A DNA stretch of 48,035 nt. Origin: Zygnema cylindricum. Its lineage: Eukaryota > Streptophyta > Zygnematophyceae > Zygnematales > Zygnemataceae. Of the stretch, positions 34,107 through 44,700 are shown piece by piece. Every line of letters starts with the position of its first letter. The stretch's first letter is position 1. The notes beneath the pieces were generated by a model. That model was not told the DNA's origin and did no database searches. It saw only the letters and a list, made by a program, of their open reading frames with translations. A program made the position numbers and the translations under genes. The stretch covers positions 64,001 to 112,035 of the forward strand of contig JBBHKE010002409.1 in NCBI GenBank assembly GCA_037447655.1. The letters are read 5' to 3'.

Positions 34107-35960
34107 ACTAAGCTAACCAAGCTTCGGTTAAAGGAGGGGCAGACCGATGCTACCCCGAGAGGAAAGAAAAAGGCCCTTGTCACACAGGTACTTGAGGCGG
34201 AATCCGAGGACGAGGACGATGAGCTCCTTTTAGATGAGGAGTTGGAGGCGAAAAATGAGGTCGAAATTCCACGAATGCAGAAATGTGCTTACGGTGGATT
34301 GAAAGGTGAAGAAGGCAGGATTATAGATTCAGGTGCCTCAATGCACATGTGTAAGGATAGGCACCTGTTCACTAAGATAAGAAAGATTCCCACCGTAGAG
34401 ATAAGTACGGGGATGGGAGGATAGTCACCACTACTCTTGTAAGATCGGTAGATCTGAAAGTGTTAGTAGAAGGAAAGACATCCATATTAACATTCTCCGA
34501 TGTATTGTTTATTCCGGAGCTGAACAAAAACCTTATCTCTACATCTCTATTAGATGATAAGGGTTTTTTCACTAGCACTAGGGAAGGAGTCTTTACTGCT
34601 GGTTTTGAGGAGGATGTCTATTTCATTGCTGAGAAAGGTAGCCATGGGATGTTTAGTCTGATTTGAAGTAGTGAAACGAAGAAACTTTATTATGCTGGTG
34701 TTCATGATATTATGATGTGGCATAAGAGGCTTGGGCATGTGAATCTAGATAAGTTAAGAGAGATGAAAAAGATGGGAGTGGTGGAAGGGATTCAGTTCAG
34801 TGAGAGTGATGATATAAATGATTGTAGTGGGTGTGCTCAAGGTAAAGCACACAGATTACCCTTTCCTAAAACAGCCACCTATAAGGGAGAAAAACTTCTA
34901 GATCTAGTACACACAAATATTTGGGGACCGGCTAGAGTGCCCTCACCGGGGGGGAAGAGATTTATGATGACTATAATTGATGATTGGTCTCGGTATTCCC
35001 GGGTGTATTTTTTTAAAAACAAATCAGAAGCTCAGGATTGTTTTAGACAATATAAAGCATGGAGCGAAAAACTCCATGAAACTCCAATCAAGAGAGTAAG
35101 GAGTGACAATGGTGGAGAGTATACTTCTAACCAGTTTGAGGATTTTTTGAGGGAAGATGGGGTTCAACACCAAAAGACATTTCCAGAAAATCCGGAACAG
35201 AATGGGGTAGCTGAAAGGTTAAATAGAACACTAAGTGATAATGCTAGAAGTATGTTGTCAAATAAAAAGATAGGAAAAAGATTTTGGGTAGAAGCAATAA
35301 ACTGTGCTAATTATCTCAAAAATAGAGTTCTTACTTCAGCTATAAAAGATCAAACACCTTATGAGAGATGGACAGGCCGGAAACCAGACATATCTCACTT
35401 AAAGGTTTTCGCCAGTCAAGTATTCAGTCTAGATATTGATCGGTCCAATTGGAAGCTAGATCCTAAAGGAAAACCGGGATACTTATAAGAATATGATGAG
35501 GATGTTAAAGGATATAGAGTTTATGATCTAAAAAGGAAAGATATAATCTTAGTAAAGCATCTAGTAGTTATGGATGAAGGAAAGTCTGTGGATCCCTTTA
35601 AATATACGAAGTTAGTAAAAATCAGATTTGAGTTAGAAAATTCCAATGACTTTGAGCTTCCTATTTATCCAGGTTTTAGAGAAAATGACATTTTTGCAAG
35701 TACAAACCAGACCGAAAAGGACTCGGCTGTGGAAACTCCAATGACAACTCTACCCGAAGCGGAAGACATGGTGGAAATTGATACGGAATCAAGGGATAGG
35801 GGAGAAGCCGAGTTTGTTCGAAAGAATCCAGGAGAACCATCTATTTCGGCCTCAGATTTTGAGGGGGGGAGGAGAAGTAGCAAAAGACTGCAAGAAAAAC
35901 AGGTTAATAACAAGGTAACTAAACTATCTCATCAAGATGAACCTCAAACTTATGGAGAGG
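34107..35960 (+). pseudogene. protease and integrase of element D, broken, one catalytic Asp lost
   Basis: The frame of the knuckle continues through an acidic linker (SEDEDDELLLDEELEAKNE) to the protease motif RIIDSGASMHMC (DSG at 34326-34334), then shifts by one base near 34404. The protease remainder is in the new frame, with a TGA at 34664-34666. Integrase runs open from 34712 to 35485: HHCC region (MMWHKRLGHVNLDKL, CSGCAQGKAH), then the core. Its first catalytic Asp is Asn (VHTNIWGP, codon AAT at 34916-34918); the second (RSDNGGEY) and the Glu (EQNGVAERL) are kept. A TAA at 35486-35488 precedes the EYDEDVKGYRVYDL region, and the SASDFEGGRRSSKRL linker follows. Confidence 0.88.
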
Positions 35961-37525
35961 TGATGACTTGTCCTGAAAGAAACCGGTGGAAGACAGCCAT
36001 CAATGAGAAGATGGCCTCAATCATGGCAGCCGATACTTCGGAGCTGGTGGATTGTCCACCTAACCGAAAACCAATCGGTTGTAAGTAGGTTTTCAAACTA
36101 GAACTAAACCCATATAACACAATCGAGCGCTACAATGTTGGATTAGTGGCAAAGGGATTTACACAAAAGGAGGGAATTGACTACGAGGAAACCTTTGCCC
36201 CGGTGGTCAGATTTCCCTCCGTCCGCATACTTCTCAGTTTAGCAGCAGCGGAAGACATGGAAGTGCACCAGATAGACATCAATATAGCCTTTTTGCATGG
36301 AGAATTGGAAGAGGAGATCTTCATGCGACAACCCGAAGGTTTTGTGGAGGAAGGAGAGGAGAGTAAGGTATGTCGGCTGATTAAATCTCTTTATGGTTTG
36401 AAACAAGCGCCTCGACAATGGAATAAGAAGCTTGATGAGTTTCTTACCAGTTTGGGATATATTCGGATCAGCTCAGATCACTCAATCTATGTTTTCGAAG
36501 ATGAGGAAGGTTTTATATTTATTGCAATTTATGTTGATGATTTGTTTGTTTTAAGTAAATCAATGGAAAAAAATAATAAACTGAAAACTGATCTTAAGGG
36601 GAGATTTGAAATGAAGGATATGGGAGAAGCAAAATATATTTTGGGAATTCAAGTAGAGAGAGACCGAAAAAGGAAAATTATAAGACTGACTCAAAAGGAA
36701 GCAATAGGGAACATGCTTGAAAAATTTCAAATGGATAAAGCTAATAGTTGTACAACTCCAATGGAGTTGAAGAAGGGAAGTGAGGGGAGTGAGGAAGAAG
36801 GAGTCATAGTCTTAGACGAGGAATTATCTCCTGATGAACAGAAGTTCATGCAGACTATTCTTTACAGGCAAGTAGTGGGAAGTCTAATCTATTTTATAAA
36901 TTCTACCCGGCCGGATTTACCAACAACTGTAGGAGTGCTGAGTAGAAGTCTAAATGCTCCCACTAAAAAGGATTGGGGGGCAGCTAAGAGAGTCCTTAGA
37001 TATTTGATAGGAACTAGGGATCTATGGTTGCATTTGGGTGGGGAGAATACTGATATCACTACTTGGAGTGATGCCAGTTATGGTGATGCTCCGATGAGGA
37101 GATGCACTTCTGGATATGTATTATATGTGGGTGATGGGGCTTGCTGTTGGAGTAGCAAACAGCAAAAGGTTATTGTTCAGTCCACCATGGAGGCTGAGTA
37201 TATGGCCTCTTGCTCTGCTGTAAAAGAATTGATGTGGGTCAAGTCTTTGCTTGGTGAGCTTGGTCACCTTAAGAGTAGTGTGCAGAAGACATTTTGTGTT
37301 AATCAGGCAGCAATCGCTATTTCTGCCAATCCTAAACATCATTTTAAAGCCAAACACATGGATATCTGACTCAACATTGTTACAGAGAAAGTAGAAAACA
37401 AAATAATCAGTTTAGAGTACAGACCAGATAGTGAGATGGTAGCAGATATGATGACCAAACCTATGTCTTCCCTTAAGCTAATTTTCTGCTGGGAGAAGTG
37501 TGGTCTGAAATTAAAGATTGACTAG
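35961..37525 (+). pseudogene. reverse transcriptase-RNase H of element D, nearly open, RNase H Asp lost
   Basis: In the same frame as integrase. A TAG at 36086-36088 replaces Trp in the GCKWVFK motif. From 36146 to 37366 there are more than 400 codons without a stop: VRFPSVRILLSLAAAEDMEV, HQIDINIAFLHGELEEEIF, LYGLKQAPRQWNKKLDEFL, the catalytic YVDD (36530-36541), LGIQVERDRKRKIIRLTQ, the RNase H motifs WSDASYGD and MEAEYMASC. The usual CDNQAA is CVNQAA, so a catalytic Asp is Val. A TGA at 37367-37369 (Arg codon) cuts off the last 50 or so residues, which end at TAG 37523-37525. This is the best preserved pol segment of the window. Confidence 0.9.
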
Positions 37526-37538
37526 AAAATAAGGGGAG
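37526..37538 (+). other. polypurine tract of element D
   Basis: AAAATAAGGGGAG stands between the pol stop codon (TAG, 37523-37525) and the TG of the 3' LTR. It is identical to the tract of C. Confidence 0.88.
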
Positions 37539-37746
37539 TGTAGAAACTAATGGTTTTTAAGTATTTTCTAGGTCTCAATAGAAATAAAGAAGCCGAGGCA
37601 GTCTACCTCTAACTTCTCTCTCCAACTCTCAAACTTGTCGCAGTCACTGAGAAATTGGAGAGGAAGCTAGAGCCATGGCTACCTAGGCTATCCTGAGGTT
37701 TACGGGAAATTTATACTGGTTAAGGGATTATTTACTAAAGGGTATA

Positions 37747-37772
37747 CAGTAGAACCTGTCTAATTCAATACT
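37747..37772 (+). repeat. left terminal inverted repeat of P
   Basis: CAGTAGAACCTGTCTAATTC followed by AATACT. It matches the right end at 24 of 26 positions, the first 17 perfectly. Next to it lie further TAATTCAATA copies (near 37776 and 37793). Confidence 0.92.
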
Positions 37773-37953
37773 GCCTAATTCAATAACCTCCATAATTCAA
37801 TATTTGTGCCCGGTCCTGACGTTTGACCCATATTGAATTCAATAAACCTCTCCAATACAATATTCAATAACTTTTCGTGGTCCCAAATTTTTTTTAATTC
37901 AATACACCTGACAAATCACAAAGTCAAACCATACAAACACCCTACAAACTTCC

Positions 37954-39626
37954 CTAAACTGGCTGGAAGAATTCCTTAATGCCCTTCTGCACCATCTGGC
38001 GCGTTCTGAGCATGTCGATCTTATCTTGCATACGCCTCAATGACAGCATAAACTCGGCATTCTCGTTGTCTTGTTGGAGCCAGAAAATCTCCAGCAACTG
38101 CAGCATTTTGCTGGCTTCTTTTGTTGACACTGGAGCGATTTCTTGACTATCGTCCTCGTTGTCAGCATCGTCAATCTGACCGCCCTCAGGCTGAGGTAAA
38201 TGATCTTCGATGATTTCGTCAAACGTCGGCGTATAGGATATAACATCCTCATCCGGATAGTTGAGAAGGTTCCTGATGTCCATTGGGTTTCCGTAGCGCA
38301 ACCTGGTGATCTGTGACTCCAGCTCGCCAATAACATCCTGGTCGATGAGATCCTCCTCAGTTAGTACTGCCTGCGAAGAGGCCTCCGCCGTGCGGATCTG
38401 GCAGTGCCTATAGCAGTTCTGGACGGTGTCGGTTTTGACGTCCATTTCCCACGCGGGAACAGCCAGTCGGATGGCTTGTAGCACGTCGATTCTCTCCGGC
38501 TGGTCAGCTCCGTCCTCAAGGCACTGCAGCAGCAGACGGTTGAATCGACGGCGGTAATAACCTTTAAAATTGCGGATGATACCGGCATCACAAGGCTGGA
38601 TTTTGGACGTCATGTTGGGAGGAAGGTAGAAGATGGTGGTATTTCGCAGCTGGATGCGAGTAGGGAGCTCATCAAGGGGGACATGCGCACTGCAGTTGTC
38701 AAGAATTAAAAGGACTTTGCGATTGATAACATGAAGGTCAAACGCTTTCAGCCACTCCAAAAAAACGCTCTGCGTCATCCACGCCTTTGCATTACTTCGG
38801 TAAGTGCAGCCCAGGCTCTCACGGTTGATATTCTTGAAGCATCGAGGATTTTTGTATTTTCCGATGACCCAGAGGGGGAGCTTGTCGGAACCGTCTCCGT
38901 TGCAGCAGAGCGCCAAGGTGAGCCGCTCTTTGTTCTGCTTGCGCCCCTCCAGTTGCTTCGTGGCAAGAGAGTTATCAGCCTGGAATCAACAATGTTCATT
39001 CAATCAGCATCTGAAAAGGGTCGAGACCTAGCCGCAGATCCAATAAAACAGTACGTGTTCACCTGCATGCGGAAAAAAAGGCCGGTTTCATCCATATTGT
39101 AGATGTCCTTCCACGCATAATGGTCCAGCAGCTGGCGGATTTCTGGGAGCGCACGGCGGACGGCATCCATGTCCACCGAGCCACTCTCACCAAAACGGCG
39201 GAATGACTTGATCCCATGACGAAGCTTGAATGCTTCCAGCCAACCATTTGAAAATTCAAACGATTCATGGCCGGGATACAAGCGATCAAGGATCTTTGCG
39301 GCGTTCTCTTTAATGAGGTCCCCAGAGACTGAGACACATTCTTGGTTGGTCAGGATCCATTCCGCGAGTGCTTTCTCCATCACTGGGAACTTGACTGTCC
39401 GCTGGCGCTTGCTTTGGATGTTAGGATCCTCATCACGCCGGAGTAGCTCACCTGAACGTTTCAGGGTTTGAGAAATTGTGGGCTGGCTAACTTCGAGGTG
39501 GTGCTCCGACTTGAGCCAGCATTGGAGTTCGGCCTGCGAAAGTGTAGGGTTGTCTTGTTTGTATTTACAAAGAGCAATGCGAACCTGATCCGTCATTGTC
39601 GAGTATTTACCGCCTTTCTTCGGCAT
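37954..39626 (-). CDS. pogo/Tigger-type DDE transposase, two exons
   Basis: Exon 1 is 39626-39063 (188 codons) and exon 2 is 38979-37954, ending in a stop; together they encode 529 residues, a usual length for Tigger/pogo transposases. The start MPKKGGKYSTM is the first ATG and opens a psq-like helix-turn-helix (about residues 5-60, with EVSQPTISQTL). A second CENP-B-type DNA-binding region follows (about 75-150, with LAEWILTNQ and FSNGWLEAFKLRHGIK). The DDE/DDD nuclease core has Asp179 in YNMDETGLFF, Asp282 in LLILDNCSAH and Asp319 in IQPCDAGIIRNFK, 36 residues later. The tail is acidic and ends with a Leu-rich helix. The catalytic triad is complete and no frameshift is seen, so the protein may be active in nuclear cut-and-paste transposition at TA sites. 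Confidence 0.9.
38980..39062 (-). other. 83-bp intron of the transposase gene
   Basis: On the minus strand it begins GTGAACACG after ATGCAG and ends TTGATTCCAG before GCTGATAAC. Removing it joins FFRMQ to ADNSLATKQLEG in frame (phase 0), the sequence expected after the first catalytic Asp in this family. Read unspliced, exon 1 runs into a stop 20 codons later. Confidence 0.85.
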
Positions 39627-39764
39627 TCTTAAGATATGGACAAGAATAATGCTATGAAGTAGAGTGTTTTATTGCAAGTGACGTGGGGTTGGGTGAACAG
39701 GTGACCAGTGTCGAGCGTCGTAATTCAATAACCTCTCTAATTCAATACCAACCACCGGTCCCTG

Positions 39765-39790
39765 AGTATTGTTTTAGACAGGTTCTACTG
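39765..39790 (-). repeat. right terminal inverted repeat of P
   Basis: Read inward on the minus strand: CAGTAGAACCTGTCTAAAAC followed by AATACT. Two TAATTCAATA-type copies lie at 39721-39747. The TA duplication follows at 39791-39792. Confidence 0.92.
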
Positions 39791-40860
39791 TATATGCCGG
39801 CCACAGGATTTGATCCTAGTACCTGCCGGCCGACAACCAGAAATAGCCGGTAGCCTTAGCCGTTAAGTCTAGCAGTAGTGTTACGTATTATATAGTACGA
39901 TATTTATTTAAACATTGAAAAGTAGGTTAAATCATTTAACTGTAACTGTCTACAGTATACATAGATTCGGTAATGTATAAGTACGGAATACGGTACATGC
40001 ACGAAATCAATACCGCGCATTTATTTCGTAAAGTGAAACGAATACCGCGCATGTATTTATTACGGCTACGATTAAATTAGATTCTAATCGGACGGCCGGA
40101 ATTAGCACCGAGATCGCGGAAGAAGTTTTCGGCGGTTTGTGGCCATTGCCACATCGGATGACGCATGGCGAAATTGCATTGGATCGTTGAATCTCCGGAG
40201 ATAATGGCACCGAATCTGGATATGACATGTGTCGACATTTGGGCCATGTCGTACAATGTTCGTACATAAAGTACACCGGCAGCTGTACTTTTGCGTACGG
40301 AACTTAATCTGATTTGTTCCGTACATCAGTAGATAGAGTCTGCGAGAGAGATAGGACTTAGAAAAATTAGGAGATAGAACCCTCTCTCCCAGAGAGCTTT
40401 TGTACAAAAGGTCAACTTTGACCCTCCATAACTTACTGCTCAGGAGAGCAAATTCAGAGATTCTTTTTGCTATAGACTCATGGGAGTCTTGCCTTCACAA
40501 GGGTGCAACTGGTGAGAGTTTTTGTCTGCCAGGGTGGCAATTATTTTTTGCTGAAACACAAAGGGGTCAGATTATCCTAAAGGCTTCTTGGAAGCTGTCC
40601 ACTCTGAGGACTTATGGAGGTCTCAGAGTTTCAGTTAGGTAATAATTCCTGTTATCGCTAAAAGTTTGTGTAACTTAGGTAACCATTTTTGTTATCGCTA
40701 ACAGTTTGTGTAACTTAAGTAACCATTATTGTTATCGCTAACAATTTGTGTAATTTAGGTCAAAAATTACTGTTATCGCTAACATTTGTGAAAGTTAGGT
40801 AACAATTCTTGTTAACGCTAACTATTTTTGTAATTTATGTAACAATCCCTGTTATCGCTA

Positions 40861-41700
40861 TCTGTTTTGTAAATTAGGTAATAATTCTTGTTATCGCTAA
40901 CTGTTTGTTTAATTTAGGTAACAACTCTTGTTATTGCTTACAGTTTGTGTAATTTAGGTAACAAATTTTTTTATCGCTAGTAGTTTGTGAAATAAAGGTA
41001 ACCATTCTGTTACCGCTTATAGTTAGTGTAAGTTAGATAACAATTCATGTTATTGCTAACATTTTGCTTAAGTTAGGTAACAGTTCATGTAAGCACAAAC
41101 AGTTTGTGTAAGTTAGGTCACCATTCTTATTAGCGCTAACTGTTTGTGTAATTTAGTTAACAATTCTTGTTATTCATAATAGTTTGTGTAAGTTAGAATG
41201 CAATTCTTGTTGTCGCTAATAGGTTGTGTAATTTAGGTATCAATTTTTGTTATTGCTAACTGTTTGTGTTATTTAGGTAACAATTCTTGTTATCGCTAAA
41301 TGTTTGTGTAATTTAGGTAATAATTATTTTTATTCCTAACAGTTTGTGTAAGTTAGAATACAATTCTTGTTATCGCTAATAAGTTGTGTAATTTAGGTAA
41401 CAATTCTTCTTATTGCTAACTGTTTGTGTTATTTAGGTAACCATTATTGTTAGCGCTAACAGTTTGTGTAAGTTAGATAACAATTCCTATTAGCGCTAAC
41501 AGTTTGCGTAAGTTAGATAACAATTCATGTTAGCCCAAACCCTTTGGGTAATTTAAAGAACAATTCCTTTTATCACTAACTATTTGTGCAATTTAGGTAA
41601 TAATTCTTGTTATCGCTTACTGTTTGTATAATTTAGGTAACAATTCTTTTTATCGCTAACAGTTTGTGTAAGTTAGATAACCATTTTTGTTAGTGCAAAC
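40861..41700 (+). repeat. 0.84-kb near-identical block, copy 1
   Basis: 21 monomers. By eye identical to 42899-43739 apart from one T (ACCATTCTGTTACC here, ACCATTCTTGTTACC there). Both edges of the identity are sharp: sequence before 40861 and after 41700 is only as similar as ordinary diverged repeats. Confidence 0.9.
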
Positions 41701-42898
41701 TGTTTATATAAGTTTGGTAAACATACCTATTATCGCTAACAGTTTGTGTAATTTAGATAATAATTACTGTTATCGCTAACTGTTTGTGTAATTTAGGTAA
41801 CAATTCTTGTAAGCGCAAACAGTTTGTGTAATTTATGTAACAATTCTTGTTATCTCTAATAAATTGTGTAATTTAGGTTATAATTTTTGTTATCGCTAAC
41901 AGTTTATGTAATTTAGGTAACCATTTATTGTTATCGTCAACTATTTCTGTAATTTAGGTAACAATCTTTGTTATCGCTAACTGTTTTGTAATTTATGTAA
42001 CAATTCTTGTTATCGTTAACAGTTTGTGTAATTTAGGTAACAATTCTTTTTATCGCTAACCATTTGTGTAAGTTAGGTAACCATTCTTGTTGGCGCTAGC
42101 AGTTTGTGTAAGTTAGATAACAATTCCTATTATAGCTAACATTTTGCATAAGTTAGGTAAAAATTCATGTTAGCGCAAACAGTTTGTGTAATCTAGATAA
42201 CAAATCCTGTTATCGCTAACAGTTTGTGTAATTTAGGTAACAATTATTGTTATCGCTAACAGTTTGTGTAAGTTAGATAACAATTTCTGTCATTTCTAAC
42301 TATTTGTGTAGTTTAGGTAACATATCCTGTTATCGCTAATTGTTTCTATAATTTAGGTAACAATTAATGTTATCGCTAACAGTTTGTGTAATTTAGGTAA
42401 TAACTCTTGTTATCGCTCATAGTTTGTGTAATTTAGGTAACAATTCTTGTTATCGTTAACTGTTTGTGTAGTTTGGGTGACAAATCTTGTTATCGCTAAC
42501 AGTTTGTGTAAGTTAGGTAACCATTATTGTTATCGTTAATAAATTGTGTAATTTAGGTTATAATTCTTGTTATCGCTAACAGTTTGTGTAATTTAGGTAA
42601 CCATTTATGTTATCGATAACTATATGTGTAATTTAGGTAACAATCCCTGTTATCGCTAACTGTTTTGTAATGTATGTAACAATTATTTTTATCGATAACA
42701 GTTTGTGTAATTTAGGTAACAATTTTTGTTATCGCTAACTCTTTGTGTAAGTTAGATAACAATTCCTGTTATCGCCAATTGTTTGTGTAGTTTAGGTGAC
42801 AATTCTTGTAATCGCAAACTGTTTATGTAATTTAGGTAACCATTTATTGTTAACGCTAACTATTTTTGTAATTTAGGTAACAATCCCAGTTATCGCTA

Positions 42899-43739
42899 TC
42901 TGTTTTGTAAATTAGGTAATAATTCTTGTTATCGCTAACTGTTTGTTTAATTTAGGTAACAACTCTTGTTATTGCTTACAGTTTGTGTAATTTAGGTAAC
43001 AAATTTTTTTATCGCTAGTAGTTTGTGAAATAAAGGTAACCATTCTTGTTACCGCTTATAGTTAGTGTAAGTTAGATAACAATTCATGTTATTGCTAACA
43101 TTTTGCTTAAGTTAGGTAACAGTTCATGTAAGCACAAACAGTTTGTGTAAGTTAGGTCACCATTCTTATTAGCGCTAACTGTTTGTGTAATTTAGTTAAC
43201 AATTCTTGTTATTCATAATAGTTTGTGTAAGTTAGAATGCAATTCTTGTTGTCGCTAATAGGTTGTGTAATTTAGGTATCAATTTTTGTTATTGCTAACT
43301 GTTTGTGTTATTTAGGTAACAATTCTTGTTATCGCTAAATGTTTGTGTAATTTAGGTAATAATTATTTTTATTCCTAACAGTTTGTGTAAGTTAGAATAC
43401 AATTCTTGTTATCGCTAATAAGTTGTGTAATTTAGGTAACAATTCTTCTTATTGCTAACTGTTTGTGTTATTTAGGTAACCATTATTGTTAGCGCTAACA
43501 GTTTGTGTAAGTTAGATAACAATTCCTATTAGCGCTAACAGTTTGCGTAAGTTAGATAACAATTCATGTTAGCCCAAACCCTTTGGGTAATTTAAAGAAC
43601 AATTCCTTTTATCACTAACTATTTGTGCAATTTAGGTAATAATTCTTGTTATCGCTTACTGTTTGTATAATTTAGGTAACAATTCTTTTTATCGCTAACA
43701 GTTTGTGTAAGTTAGATAACCATTTTTGTTAGTGCAAAC
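42899..43739 (+). repeat. 0.84-kb near-identical block, copy 2
   Basis: Second copy at an offset of 2038-2039 bp. A third, clearly diverged version of part of it occurs near 45830-46110 (shared AAGCACAAACA, GGTCACCATTCTTATTAGCG and AATAGGTTGTGTAATTTAGG segments), so the block is part of an older higher-order unit. Confidence 0.9.
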
Positions 43740-44060
43740 AGTTTGTATAAGTTAGGTGAACATATCTGTTATCGCTAACAGTTTGTGCAATTTAGATAAT
43801 AATTATTGTTATCGCTAATTGTTTGTGTAATTTAGGTTTCAATTCTTGTTATCGCTAACTATTTGTGTAATTTAGGTAACAATTCTTGTTATCGCTAATA
43901 GCTTGTGTAATTTAGGTAACAATTCTTTTTATCGCTAATGGTTTGTGTAAATTAGGTAACAATCCTTGTAAGCGCTAACAGTTTGTGTATTAGGTAACAA
44001 TTCTTATTATCGCTAACAGTTTGTGTAACTTAGGGAACCATTCTTGTTATCGATAATTGT

Positions 44061-44700
44061 TTGTGTAAGTTAGAAAACAATTCTTTTTATTGCTAACAGT
44101 ATGCAAAAGTTAGGTAACATTTCTTGTTAGCGCAAACAGTTTGTTTAATTTAGATACAAATTCTTGCTATCGCTACCTTTTTGTGTAATTTAGGTAACAA
44201 TTCTCGTTATCGCTAACAGTTTGTGTAATTAAGGTAACCATTCTTCTTAACGTTCACAATTTGTGTAAGTTAGAAAACAGTTTCTGTTATTGCTAACTAT
44301 TTCTGTAATTTAAGTAACAATTCCTGTTATCGCTAACAGATTGTGTAATTTAGGTAACAATTCCTGTAAACGCAAACAGTTTGTGTAAGTTAGAAAACAA
44401 TTCTTTTTATTGCTAACAGTATGCAAAAGTTAGGTAACATTTCTTGTTAGCGCAAACAGTTTGTTTAATTTAGATACAAATTCTTGCTATCGCTACCTTT
44501 TTGTGTAATTTAGGTAACAATTCTCGTTATCGCTAACAGTTTGTGTAATTAAGGTAACCATTCTTCTTAACGTTCACAATTTGTGTAAGTTAGAAAACAG
44601 TTTCTGTTATTGCTAACTATTTCTGTAATTTAAGTAACAATTCCTGTTATCGCTAACAGATTGTGTAATTTAGGTAACAATTCCTGTAAACGCAAACAGT
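44061..44700 (+). repeat. 320-bp perfect tandem duplication (8 monomers x 2)
   Basis: 44061-44380 and 44381-44700 are identical as far as I can read. Markers such as AACAGTATGCAAAAGTTAGG (from 44095 and 44415) and TTCTTCTTAACGTTCACAAT are exactly 320 bases apart. This is a recent unequal-crossover product. Confidence 0.9.

Larger units (their letters stand above)
37747..39790 (-). mobile_element. pogo/Tigger-like DNA transposon (P), apparently intact
   Basis: 2044 bp with terminal inverted repeats that begin CAGTAGAACCTGTCTAA and TA target duplications (37745-37746 and 39791-39792), as expected of the Tc1/mariner-pogo superfamily. It sits in the 3' LTR of D. The other LTR shows the empty site GGTATATATGCC, and removing P with one TA gives exactly that. 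Both subterminal regions carry several copies of TAATTCAATA, possible transposase sites. It encodes one transposase on the minus strand with one short intron and no visible defect. Its coding part is clearly richer in G+C than everything around it, and it is the youngest insertion by nesting. Confidence 0.93.
32140..40633 (+). mobile_element. full-length Ty1/copia retrotransposon (D), decayed, with a nested DNA transposon
   Basis: Plus-strand element with 5' LTR 32140-33188, primer-binding site, gag, protease, integrase, reverse transcriptase-RNase H, polypurine tract and 3' LTR 37539-40633, the last split by element P. Target duplication GTTAG lies at 32135-32139 and 40634-40638. Without P and one TA, the 3' LTR is exactly 1049 bp, the same as the 5' LTR. 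About 50 differences between the LTRs can be counted by eye (about 95% identity). The pol region is the best preserved of the window, but it has stops, frameshifts and two lost catalytic Asp residues. Confidence 0.96.
37539..40633 (+). repeat. 3' LTR of element D, interrupted by element P
   Basis: It starts TGTAGAAACTAATGG after the polypurine tract. Parts 37539-37746 and 39793-40633 together give 1049 bp once P and one TA are removed. The gag-start ATG is kept near 40614. Minus-strand open frames around 40007-40407 lie wholly in LTR sequence, differ between LTR copies and were not called. Confidence 0.95.

Noticed and set aside
38731-39102. Plus-strand open frames of 75-123 codons across element P
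   Set aside because: They are antisense shadows of the transposase exons, which have clear domains and an intron.
37954-39626. Domesticated CENP-B-like host gene next to a satellite
   Set aside because: The gene sits inside precise inverted repeats and TA duplications in an LTR, so it is a transposon gene; the nearby satellite shows no CENP-B box.
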